This document shows, one piece after another, positions 56,883 to 64,000 of a stretch of DNA of 64,000 nucleotides (position 1 is the first letter of the stretch; the number at the start of each line of letters is the position of its first letter). The translations under genes were made by a program, and so were the position numbers. Source of the stretch: Cellulomonas sp. KH9 (GTDB lineage: Bacteria > Actinomycetota > Actinomycetes > Actinomycetales > Cellulomonadaceae); contig NZ_FOSE01000002.1 in NCBI RefSeq assembly GCF_900114185.1, positions 683,909 to 747,908 of the forward strand. The letters run 5' to 3'. The notes beneath the pieces were generated by a model that ran no database searches, was not told the DNA's origin, and worked only from the letters and a program-made list of their open reading frames with translations.

Positions 56883-59794
56883 GAAGGCACCACGTTGACG
56901 AGCCGGGGCGCGCGCACGACCACCGTGCGCACGTCGCGGCCTGCGAGGGCGCGCTGCACGCCGGCGTCCGCGAGCGCGAGCTCGCGCAGCGCGTCCTCAC
57001 CGATCGACGCCGAGACCTCCGCGCGCCCGCGCACCTTGCCCTGCACCTGGAACACGCAGGTCACGGTGTCCTCGACCAGGTACTGCGGGTCGGCCTGCGG
57101 GAACGCCGCGTGCACCACGGACTCGTCGTGGCCGAGCCGCGCCCACAGCTCCTCGGTGACGTGCGGCGCCACCGGGGCCGTCATGACGACGAGCGCCTCG
57201 ACCACCGGGCGCGGGCTGCGCTCGAGCGTCGTCAGGTGGTTGTTGAGGACGATGAGCTTGGCGATCGCGGTGTTGATCCGCATGCCCTCCATGTCCGCGC
57301 GCACGTCGGCGATCGTGCGGTGCAGCAGGCGCAGGGTCTCCGCCGAGGGCTCGTCGTCGGACACCACGAGCTCGCCCGTGGTCTCGTCGACGACGTTGCG
57401 CCACAGCCGCTGCAGGAACCGCTGCGCGCCGACCACGGCCCGCGTCTCCCACGGCCGCGACAGGTCGAGCGGGCCCATCGACATCTCGTAGACGCGCAGC
57501 GTGTCCGCGCCGTACGCCTCGTACATCTCGTCGGGCGACACGGCGTTCTTCAGCGACTTGCCGATCTTGCCGTACTCCCGGTTCACGGGGCGGCCGTCCC
57601 ACGTGAAGCCGGTCGGCGACGACTCGTCCTCCACGACCTCGGCGGCCGGCACGTACACGCCCCGCTCGTCGGTGTAGGCGTACGCCTGGATGTAACCCTG
57701 GTTGAAGAGCTTGTGGAAGGGCTCCGAGCTGCGCACGTGGCCCAGGTCGTACAGGACCTTGTGCCAGAACCGGGCGTACAGCAGGTGCAGGACGGCGTGC
57801 TCGACGCCGCCGACGTACAGGTCCACGCCGCCCGTGGAGCCGGCCGGCTGCTCGCCGTGGCCCGGGCCCATCCAGTACTCCTCGAGCACCGGGTCGACCA
57901 GGGCGTCACCGGAGTGCGGGTCCAGGTAGCGCAGGTAGTACCAGCACGAGCCGGCCCAGTTGGGCATGGTGTTGGCGTCGCGGCGGTAGCGCTTGGGCCC
58001 GTCGCCCAGGTCCAGCTCGACGTGCAGCCAGTCGGTGTTGCGGCCCAGCGGCGGCTCCGGCTCGGAGTCCGCGTCGTCCGGGTCGTAGGTGCGCGGCGAG
58101 AAGTCCGGCACCTCGGGCAGCTCGACGGGCAGGGCCGAGTCCGGCAGCGCGATCGGGTGGTCGTGCTCGTCGTAGACGATCGGGAAGGGCTCGCCCCAGT
58201 AGCGCTGCCGGCTGAACAGCCAGTCGCGCAGGCGGTAGGTGACCGTCCGCTCCCCCGCGCCGCGGGCCGCGAGCCAGTCGACGATGCGGTCCTTGGCATC
58301 GGCGACGTCCAGGCCGTCCAGGCTGATCTCGTCGTTGGACGAGTTGATGACCGCCCCGTCGCCCGTGCGGGCGCCCGGCGGGGTGCCCTCGGGTGCGTCG
58401 ACGGTGTAGACGACCGGCAGCCCGAACGCCTCGGCGAACTGGAAGTCGCGCTCGTCGCCGCCGGGCACGGCCATGATCGCCCCGGTGCCGTAGCCCATGA
58501 GCACGTAGTCGGCGGTGAAGACGGGCAGCAGCTCGCCGTTCACCGGGTTCGCCGCCAGGTGGCCCGTGAAGACGCCCGTCTTGCGGCCGGCGTCCTGCTG
58601 GCGCTCCACGGCGGTCTTGGCGGCCGCCTGCCGGCGGTAGTCCGCCACGGCGTCCACCGGCGAGGCGTGCCCGCCCGTCCAGGCGTCCGACGTGCCGTCG
58701 GGCCACGCCTGCGGCACCTCGTCGAGCAGCGGGTGCTCGGGCGAGACGACGAGGAACGTGGCGCCGAACAGCGTGTCGGGCCGCGTCGTGAAGACCTCGA
58801 CCTCCTCGCCGCCCTGCACCGCGAACCGCACGCGCGCACCCGTCGAGCGGCCGATCCAGTGCCGCTGCATCGCCTTGACCTTCTCGGGCCAGTCGATGCG
58901 CTCCAGGTCGTCGGTCAGGCGGTCGGCGTAGGCCGTGATCCGCATGTTCCACTGGCGCAGGCTGCGCTGGAACACCGGCATGTTGCCGCGCTCCGAGCGG
59001 CCGTCGGCCGTGACCTCCTCGTTCGCCAGGACCGTGCCCAGCCCGGGCGCCCAGTTCACGGGCGTCTCGGACAGGTAGGCCAGGCGCCGGCTGTCGATGA
59101 CGCGCCGACGCGTCGCCTCGTCGAGGTCCGCCCACGTCGCGTCCGCGGTCACGCCCTCGACGTCGGTCGGCAGCGCGCGCGTGCCCGCGGCGTACTCCTC
59201 GACCAGCTCGGACACCGGGCGCGCCCGGCCCGTGCCGCCGTCGGGTCGCGGGGCGTCCTCGTCGTACCAGGACTCGAAGATCTGCAGGAAGATCCACTGC
59301 GTCCAGCGCACGTAGTCCGGGTCGATGGTCGCGAACGACCGGCGCGGGTCGTGCGCCAGGCCCAGGCGGCGCAGCTGGCGCTGCATGATCGCGATGTTCG
59401 CCTCGGTCGTGACGCGCGGGTGCTGGCCCGTCTGCACGGCGAACTGCTCGGCGGGCAGCCCGAAGGCGTCGAACCCCAGCGCGTGCAGGACGTTGTCCCC
59501 GCACATGCGCCGGAACCGGCCCACCACGTCGGTGGCGATGTACCCCAGGGGGTGGCCGATGTGCAGCCCGGCGCCCGACGGGTACGGGAACATGTCCATC
59601 ACGAAGAAGGGCCGCGCGGCCGGGTCGGCGTGCCGGCCCTGGCCGTCCGTGAGCGGACCCACCGGGTTGGGCGTGAAGTACGTGCCGCGCTTCTCCCACT
59701 CGTCCTGCCAGCGCAGCTCGATCTCCTGCGCGAGGGCGGCGGTGTAACGGAACGGGACGTCGTCGGGGGTCGGGTTCGGGGACTGGTCGCTCAC
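56879..59794 (-). CDS. leuS: Leucine--tRNA ligase
   Basis: Class Ia synthetase of 971 aa, full length. HIGH is at 78-81 ([12 protein letters not shown]), the editing domain (CP1) spans about 260-470, and the KMSKS loop is KIGKS (about residue 740), the usual actinobacterial variant. The C-terminal domain ends near [15 protein letters not shown] start 6 nt after a TACGAT box, with no Shine-Dalgarno: a leaderless essential gene. The DegV gene follows without a gap. Confidence 0.97.
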   Translation of the reverse strand: MSDQSPNPTPDDVPFRYTAALAQEIELRWQDEWEKRGTYFTPNPVGPLTDGQGRHADPAARPFFVMDMFPYPSGAGLHIGHPLGYIATDVVGRFRRMCGDNVLHALGFDAFGLPAEQFAVQTGQHPRVTTEANIAIMQRQLRRLGLAHDPRRSFATIDPDYVRWTQWIFLQIFESWYDEDAPRPDGGTGRARPVSELVEEYAAGTRALPTDVEGVTADATWADLDEATRRRVIDSRRLAYLSETPVNWAPGLGTVLANEEVTADGRSERGNMPVFQRSLRQWNMRITAYADRLTDDLERIDWPEKVKAMQRHWIGRSTGARVRFAVQGGEEVEVFTTRPDTLFGATFLVVSPEHPLLDEVPQAWPDGTSDAWTGGHASPVDAVADYRRQAAAKTAVERQQDAGRKTGVFTGHLAANPVNGELLPVFTADYVLMGYGTGAIMAVPGGDERDFQFAEAFGLPVVYTVDAPEGTPPGARTGDGAVINSSNDEISLDGLDVADAKDRIVDWLAARGAGERTVTYRLRDWLFSRQRYWGEPFPIVYDEHDHPIALPDSALPVELPEVPDFSPRTYDPDDADSEPEPPLGRNTDWLHVELDLGDGPKRYRRDANTMPNWAGSCWYYLRYLDPHSGDALVDPVLEEYWMGPGHGEQPAGSTGGVDLYVGGVEHAVLHLLYARFWHKVLYDLGHVRSSEPFHKLFNQGYIQAYAYTDERGVYVPAAEVVEDESSPTGFTWDGRPVNREYGKIGKSLKNAVSPDEMYEAYGADTLRVYEMSMGPLDLSRPWETRAVVGAQRFLQRLWRNVVDETTGELVVSDDEPSAETLRLLHRTIADVRADMEGMRINTAIAKLIVLNNHLTTLERSPRPVVEALVVMTAPVAPHVTEELWARLGHDESVVHAAFPQADPQYLVEDTVTCVFQVQGKVRGRAEVSASIGEDALRELALADAGVQRALAGRDVRTVVVRAPRLVNVVPS

Positions 59795-59800
59795 CCGTGA

Positions 59801-59806
59801 ATCGTA
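59801..59806 (-). promoter_or_regulatory. -10 box TACGAT of leuS
   Basis: TACGAT, TCACGG, GTG. No T-box structure or leader space precedes the gene, so control by uncharged tRNA via a T-box is excluded. Confidence 0.5.
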
Positions 59807-59870
59807 CCGAGGGCCGGGGCGGGGCGACGTCAGGCCCACGACGCCGGACGGGCGACGTCGGCGTGCGGCC

Positions 59871-60563
59871 TCAGGGCCGCCCGGTGAGCCAGATCGCGCA
59901 GGCCGCGACCTCACCCAGCTCCACGCGCTCCGGACGGCCGTCGACCTGGACGCTGACGACACCGGTCACGGCGCGTCGCTCGTCGAGCACGACCGGCGCG
60001 TCCAGCACCAGGCCGACGCCCTCGAGGTACCGCAGGAGCTCGGGGTCCGCGTCGGAGATCCGTGCGACCCGGTAGTCGCCCGGCTCGACCTCCCACATGA
60101 CGCGGGCGTCAGGCAGGTGGACGGTGCCGTCGGCGGCGGGGATCGGGTCGCCGTGCGGGTCCCGGTCGGGGTGGCCCAGGAGGTCGGCGACCCGCTCGAC
60201 GAACCGGTCGCTGACGGCGTGCTCGAGCACCTCGGCCTCGTCGTGCACCTCGTCCCAGCCGTAGCCGAGCCGCTCGACCAGGTAGGTCTCGATGAGGCGG
60301 TGCCGGCGCACCATCGCCAGGGCGTGCGCCCGGCCCGCCGCGGTCAGCTCCACCGCGCCGTACGGCCGGTGCGAGACCAGCCCGGCGTCGACGAGACGCT
60401 TCACGGTCTCCGACACGGTCGACGGGCCGACACCCAGGCGCCCGGCCAGCAGCTTGGTCGTCACGGGGGCGTCCGACCACTCCTGCGCCCCCCAGATGAC
60501 CTTGAGGTAGTCCTGGGTCACCGCGCTGAGGTCGGCGGCCGCGGGGGCGGGGCTCTGCTTCAC
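59871..60563 (-). CDS. DtxR/MntR-family metal-dependent regulator
   Basis: Iron/manganese-responsive repressor of 230 aa with winged HTH ([22 protein letters not shown]), dimerisation domain and C-terminal FeoA/SH3-like domain. Metal ligands: in DtxR/IdeR the primary site is Met10, Cys102, Glu105, His106; here the equivalents are Asp18 (in TQDYLKVI), Glu111, Glu114 and His115 (EVLEH). Asp and Glu at the first two positions are the MntR pattern, pointing to manganese. Ancillary His88, Glu92 and His107 are kept. GTG start 7 nt after TACGCT. Downstream of the carboxypeptidase gene on the same strand. Confidence 0.88.
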   Translation of the reverse strand: MKQSPAPAAADLSAVTQDYLKVIWGAQEWSDAPVTTKLLAGRLGVGPSTVSETVKRLVDAGLVSHRPYGAVELTAAGRAHALAMVRRHRLIETYLVERLGYGWDEVHDEAEVLEHAVSDRFVERVADLLGHPDRDPHGDPIPAADGTVHLPDARVMWEVEPGDYRVARISDADPELLRYLEGVGLVLDAPVVLDERRAVTGVVSVQVDGRPERVELGEVAACAIWLTGRP

Positions 60564-60570
60564 GCCGCCC

Positions 60571-60576
60571 AGCGTA
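60571..60576 (-). promoter_or_regulatory. -10 box TACGCT of the DtxR/MntR gene
   Basis: TACGCT, 7 nt, then GTG; no Shine-Dalgarno. Confidence 0.4.
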
Positions 60577-60582
60577 GAGGGC

Positions 60583-62226
60583 TCAGGAGCCGTCGACGCT
60601 CCAGTGCCACGGCTCCCCCGGCAGGTTCGTCAGGCCGTACGTCGCCGCGTGCTCCACGAGCCACGCGTACCCGGGAGAACCGGCGGACAGGGACCGGCCA
60701 CCGCCGGTGAAGTCGATCGCCAGACCCCGCTCGTGCCGTGAGCTGCCCGGCCGGGCGGTGCTCGGGGAGCACGCCGAGGCGGGCTTGTCGTAGATGTCAG
60801 CGTCGGACGGGCCGCAGTGCGCGCGGCGCAGCGCGATCTGCTGCTCGGGGCTGCGCCAGCCGCCCCCGCCGAGCTCCACCCCGTCGGCGCGCGCCGCGGT
60901 CACCAGCGCGTCGACCGCGCCCGCCAGGCACGGGTGGACGCGGATGCCGCTGCTGGTGCGCACGACGTCCGCCTCGGCCACGGGCCCCTCGACGAGGGCG
61001 CAGTCGGTCGGCTGCGCCCCGGGCGCCGGTCCAGCGTCCACGGGTGCGGCCGCGAGGCCGTCCGGCACGGGCACCTGCCACGGCACCTCGCCGTCGGGCG
61101 TGACGAGGAGCACCGCCCGCTCCTCGAGCACGAGCCGCGCCCCGGTCCTGCCGGCCGTGCCCGTCGACCAGACCGGTGCGCCGGCGCCGTCCAGCAGCAC
61201 GAGGTCGCCGTCCTCCTGCAGCCGCACGGACGCCGCGCCGTCCGTGGGCGAGGACCAGAACGGCTCGCCGTCCCAGGAGGCGACCAGCGCACCGTCGCGG
61301 ACCGCCAGCCCGAGGTGCCCCGACGGGGAGCCGAGCGACCCGTCCGCGGCGACCTGACCGCCCGGCTCGAGCGCCGACGGTCCGATGGGCGTGCTCGAGC
61401 TCCACACGGGGGCACCCGCCGCGTCCAGCAGGACGAGGTTGCCGTCGTCCTGCAGCGTCAGCGTCGCCGGCCCGTGCCCGGCCGTGCGGCTGCGCCAGAC
61501 CTGGGCGCCGTCCGCGTCGAGCGCGACGAGGTTGCCGTCCTCGCGCAGCTCGAGCGCCACGGCGGTCGCGCGGGGCGCCGCCGAGGGCGACGGCCGCGGG
61601 GTGGGCGTCGCGCCGGCCCGCTGCGACCGCCCGCTCGACGACCCGTCGGACTCCTCGGGACGGGCCGGGGCCTGCGGCGCCCACCGCACGGTGCCGTCCG
61701 GCCCCATGAGCTGCACCCCGTCGGGTCCGATCAGGAGCGTGTGCCGGCCGTCCGGCGACGAGAGCAGGTCGTCCCCGGCCAGGCGACCGGGACCGGTGAG
61801 CGACGACGGGGCCTGCGCGGTCCCGCTGCTCCACAGCACCGCGCCGTCGGCACCCTGCACGACGAGGTCGCCGTCGTCCTGCAGGCGCAGCGTGCCGCCG
61901 GAGCCGCCCGTCCCGGTGCTCCACAGCACGGCGCCGTCGGGGGCCACGAGCCGGACGTCGCCGGTGGCGTCGGTGCTGAGGACGGAGCCCGCGACACCGC
62001 GACCCGTCGTCCACCGCACGACGTCGTCCAGCGCGTACATGCCGACCGAACCGTCCGGCTGCATGACGAGCACCTGCGCGCCGCCCGGCGCGAGCAGGGC
62101 CTGACCGGGGGCCAGCTGCTCACCGGGTCGCAGGACGTCCTCGCCAGGCCCGGCCAGCGCGGGCAGGGCGCCGGCCAGCACCAACCCTGCGGTGACCACC
62201 ACGATCGCGACACGTCGCACGCGCAC
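60583..62226 (-). CDS. Secreted B-lectin-like repeat protein fused to a VanY-type (M15) D-alanyl-D-alanine carboxypeptidase
   Basis: Exported protein of 547 aa. Signal peptide with AIVVVTAGLVLAGALPALAG and cleavage after ALA. Residues 30-390 hold two bulb-lectin (B_lectin/monocot mannose-binding) regions; each repeat is read 'LqdDGdLVlldgaGapVWsT', five to six times. The C-terminal 140 residues are the peptidase: SSRHERGLAIDF with the zinc His and Asp, and PGEPWHWSVDG with the last His, plus a GGGWRSPEQQ block. It probably trims peptidoglycan stem peptides while the lectin part holds a glycan. The gene ends 19 bp before the DtxR GTG. Confidence 0.87.
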   Translation of the reverse strand: MRVRRVAIVVVTAGLVLAGALPALAGPGEDVLRPGEQLAPGQALLAPGGAQVLVMQPDGSVGMYALDDVVRWTTGRGVAGSVLSTDATGDVRLVAPDGAVLWSTGTGGSGGTLRLQDDGDLVVQGADGAVLWSSGTAQAPSSLTGPGRLAGDDLLSSPDGRHTLLIGPDGVQLMGPDGTVRWAPQAPARPEESDGSSSGRSQRAGATPTPRPSPSAAPRATAVALELREDGNLVALDADGAQVWRSRTAGHGPATLTLQDDGNLVLLDAAGAPVWSSSTPIGPSALEPGGQVAADGSLGSPSGHLGLAVRDGALVASWDGEPFWSSPTDGAASVRLQEDGDLVLLDGAGAPVWSTGTAGRTGARLVLEERAVLLVTPDGEVPWQVPVPDGLAAAPVDAGPAPGAQPTDCALVEGPVAEADVVRTSSGIRVHPCLAGAVDALVTAARADGVELGGGGWRSPEQQIALRRAHCGPSDADIYDKPASACSPSTARPGSSRHERGLAIDFTGGGRSLSAGSPGYAWLVEHAATYGLTNLPGEPWHWSVDGS

Positions 62227-62303
62227 TCCCCCCGGCTCACCGCGCGGCGCTCCCCTGGGCCGGCGTGGTGGCTCGGGTCCAGGCGATCATCTGCGTCACG
62301 GAT

Positions 62304-62319
62304 GCGCAACCCGTTGCGC
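62304..62319. promoter_or_regulatory. Perfect 16-bp palindrome upstream of the lectin-carboxypeptidase gene
   Basis: GCGCAAC-CC-GTTGCGC, 78 bp before the start codon. The 2-nt centre leaves no room for a hairpin loop, so a protein-binding site is more likely than a terminator for the preceding gene. Confidence 0.5.
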
Positions 62320-62350
62320 CGGATTCGTCCCCCTGACCCCGGCCCCGCGC

Positions 62351-64000
62351 TCAGCCGTCCTGCGCATCGGCTCCGCCGTCCGGGGTCGCGCCCGGGCCCT
62401 CCTGGGGGTCACGACCGACCGTCCCGTCGCCCGGCGCACCGCCGTCCTGGTCGGTCGCGTCGTCGGCGTCGCCCAGCGCGGGCAGCGGCCACGGCTGCGG
62501 GCTGCCGACCGTGACGGTCGCATCGGGCGCGACCCGCACGACCTGCAGGTCCAGCAGCCGGCGTGACTCCGGGTCGAACCGCAGCACGGTCATCTCGGCC
62601 ACCCCGCGCAGCGGGCCGACGGTCGGCTGGTTGAGGGTGGCACCCGCGGTGCTCCCCGAGATGTACCGGACGCCCGACCCGACCTGCTCCGGACCCGACC
62701 GGCGGTGCAGGTGCCCGGAGACCTGCGCGGGGACGCACCCCGCCTCGAGCGCCTCGTCGCCCACCGCCGGGGTGTGGACCAGGAGCAGGTCGACCGCCCC
62801 GTCCTCGCACGCCGTCTCGGCGAGCCGCTCCCCCGCCTCCGCCACCGTCTCGTCGGCGGCCGACGCGGTGCCGCCGGCGCCCACGCGGGTCTCGTTGGGG
62901 TCGCTGTCACCGAGGATGCGGACCCCGGCGACGTCGATCACGGACCCGTCGAGCACGGTGGCGCCGGCACGCGCGTAGTTCGCGGTCGTCTCGCGCGAGT
63001 CGTGGTTGCCCGGCGACGTCACCAGCGCCACCCCCGGCGGGACGGCACGCGCGAACGACGTCACGCAGTACTGCTCGACGGACGTCCCGTTCATGGTCGT
63101 GTCGCCCGCGTCGAGCACGGCTGCTGCACCGGAGAGGCGCGCGAGCGTGCCGATCAGCGGGGCCATCCCGACGTTGCAGTGCAGGTCGGACACGACGACC
63201 AGCACCACCGGCTCGACCTCCGGCTCGGGCTCGGCGGACGGCGTGCGGCTCGGGAGCGACGCGCTCGGACGCGCCGTCGCGGTGACGTCCTCGCCCGCCG
63301 CACCCGTCAGCGCGTCCCCGCCTGCGTCCGCCCCGTCCGGGATGCCGTCCTGACCGTCGCCGGCACCGCCCCCGACACCGTCGGGGGACGCGCCGGCGTC
63401 GCCGTCGCTGCCCGCCCCCTCGGCTCCGTCCCCGCCCGTCCCCGTGCCGTCGTCGCCGGCCGCACGCTGCGCGGCCTCCTGCGCGGCCTGCTCGGCGAGC
63501 AGCAGCGCCTCCTGGGCCTCCCAGTCCTCCCACGCCAGGACGAGCGCGTCGTCGGCCGCCCGGTAGAACTCCTCGTTCTGCCGCCAGGCGTCCACCGCGT
63601 AGGCGCCGTAGGTGTCGATGACACCGCCCAGCCTGCCGGTGACGCGGGCGCCCTCCAGCGGGGTGCCGTCGAAGACGGCCGAGGCGAGCTGCGCCGGCTC
63701 CTGCCGCTCGTGGGGGCCGACGCTCGACGTGAGCACCGTCGTGCCGACCACGACGGCGAGGCCGCCGGCAGCCAGCGGGCGGGCGTGCGCGGCGAGCTGC
63801 TCCGTGAGCTCGCGCCGCCGCGGGCCGCCGAGCAGCGCACGTCCCAGCCAGAAGACGACCACGAGCACGACGAACGCCGCCCCGGACCGCAGCAGCGCGT
63901 CCCGCACGAGGGCGTTCGCGACGTCCTGCACGGCCGCGGCCGGGCCGGAGAAGAAGGCCACGTACGCGTTGAGGTCCTCCCCGAGCGCCTGCAGGGTGCG
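62351..64000 (-). CDS. Membrane-anchored metallophosphoesterase, N-terminus beyond the window
   Basis: At least 550 aa; the reading frame is still open at the edge (…RTLQALGEDLNAYVAFF) so the true start is outside. Two membrane helices (AAFVVLVVVFWLGRALL and PLAAGGLAVVVGTTVL) precede a long Gly/Asp/Ala-rich spacer. The calcineurin-like core has the metal motifs in order: SDLHCN, GDTT, GNHDSR, and GHLHRRS; HTPAV supplies another His. The N-terminal His/Asp (D-x-H) reads DLH. The C-terminus is a low-complexity acidic tail. The active site should face the outside; substrate (nucleotide, lipid or phosphodiester) unknown. Confidence 0.85.
   Translation of the reverse strand, partial: RTLQALGEDLNAYVAFFSGPAAAVQDVANALVRDALLRSGAAFVVLVVVFWLGRALLGGPRRRELTEQLAAHARPLAAGGLAVVVGTTVLTSSVGPHERQEPAQLASAVFDGTPLEGARVTGRLGGVIDTYGAYAVDAWRQNEEFYRAADDALVLAWEDWEAQEALLLAEQAAQEAAQRAAGDDGTGTGGDGAEGAGSDGDAGASPDGVGGGAGDGQDGIPDGADAGGDALTGAAGEDVTATARPSASLPSRTPSAEPEPEVEPVVLVVVSDLHCNVGMAPLIGTLARLSGAAAVLDAGDTTMNGTSVEQYCVTSFARAVPPGVALVTSPGNHDSRETTANYARAGATVLDGSVIDVAGVRILGDSDPNETRVGAGGTASAADETVAEAGERLAETACEDGAVDLLLVHTPAVGDEALEAGCVPAQVSGHLHRRSGPEQVGSGVRYISGSTAGATLNQPTVGPLRGVAEMTVLRFDPESRRLLDLQVVRVAPDATVTVGSPQPWPLPALGDADDATDQDGGAPGDGTVGRDPQEGPGATPDGGADAQDG

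Noticed and set aside
56879-59870. T-box or other leader riboswitch for leuS (or glyS)
   Set aside because: leuS has only 76 bp upstream and a -10 box 6 nt before its start; the glyS upstream region shows no T-box sequence.
62304-62319. Palindrome as a terminator for the metallophosphoesterase gene
   Set aside because: The 2-nt centre cannot form a hairpin loop without losing pairs and no U-tract follows; an operator is more likely.

Overview
The window is about 64 kb of very GC-rich DNA (third codon positions are almost all G or C) from an actinobacterium. Gene content and order (hrcA-dnaJ-rsmE, phoH-ybeY-corC-era, lepA-hemW, rpsT, comEA-comEC-holA, leuS) fit the Micrococcales. A Cellulomonas-like organism is my best guess from general knowledge of such genomes; I could not run a search. 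Most of the window is ordinary chromosome. I see no insertion sequence, prophage, CRISPR array, tRNA or rRNA gene, and no gene-free stretch longer than 300 bp.

Layout. 1-3168: 5' part of glyS, then divergent zinc uptake genes znuA-znuC-znuB with a Zur-like palindrome over the start. 3200-7433: a shortened DedA-like membrane protein, then uppS, recO and leuA on the minus strand; leuA follows a short Leu/Arg-rich leader peptide and a hairpin, a likely attenuator. 7520-10280: a membrane-anchored beta-propeller protein, and a glyoxalase divergent from a TetR regulator across a perfect operator-like palindrome. 10277-26217: a 16-kb, eight-gene minus-strand operon, in transcription order PP2C phosphatase, FHA protein, Ser/Thr kinase, a 2051-residue repeat protein with fibronectin III domains, MoxR ATPase, DUF58, a transglutaminase-like protein lacking catalytic Cys and His, and an RDD-FHA protein. 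It looks like a phosphorylation-controlled cell-surface module.

26308-38828: alpha/beta hydrolase, era, CorC-like protein, ybeY and phoH in an overlapping operon; ppdK opposite; rsmE, dnaJ and hrcA with a CIRCE element; DUF3097. 38880-45022: a Pro-rich membrane protein, two DUF4870 proteins, hemW, lepA and a mycothiol-dependent-isomerase-like protein. 45024-48372: the conserved trio circularly permuted ATP-grasp / alpha-E / transglutaminase. 48500-52062: an orphan PemK-like protein, rpsT, and then the most unusual locus: an XRE-TPR regulator next to a gene for a 41-residue exported peptide (predicted 15-residue mature form ending GCCKAL) and a divergent degenerate EAL-domain protein. This resembles a receptor/pheromone pair. 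52227-64000: holA, comEC (no metallo-beta-lactamase domain), comEA, a DegV protein with no canonical start codon, leuS, a DtxR/MntR regulator, a secreted B-lectin/M15 carboxypeptidase fusion, and a metallophosphoesterase cut by the window end.

Many genes, on both strands, have a TAnnnT-like -10 box 6-8 bp before the start codon and no Shine-Dalgarno sequence, so much of this chromosome appears to be expressed from leaderless transcripts. Long minus-strand operons with 4-bp ATGA/GTGA overlaps are the other general feature.
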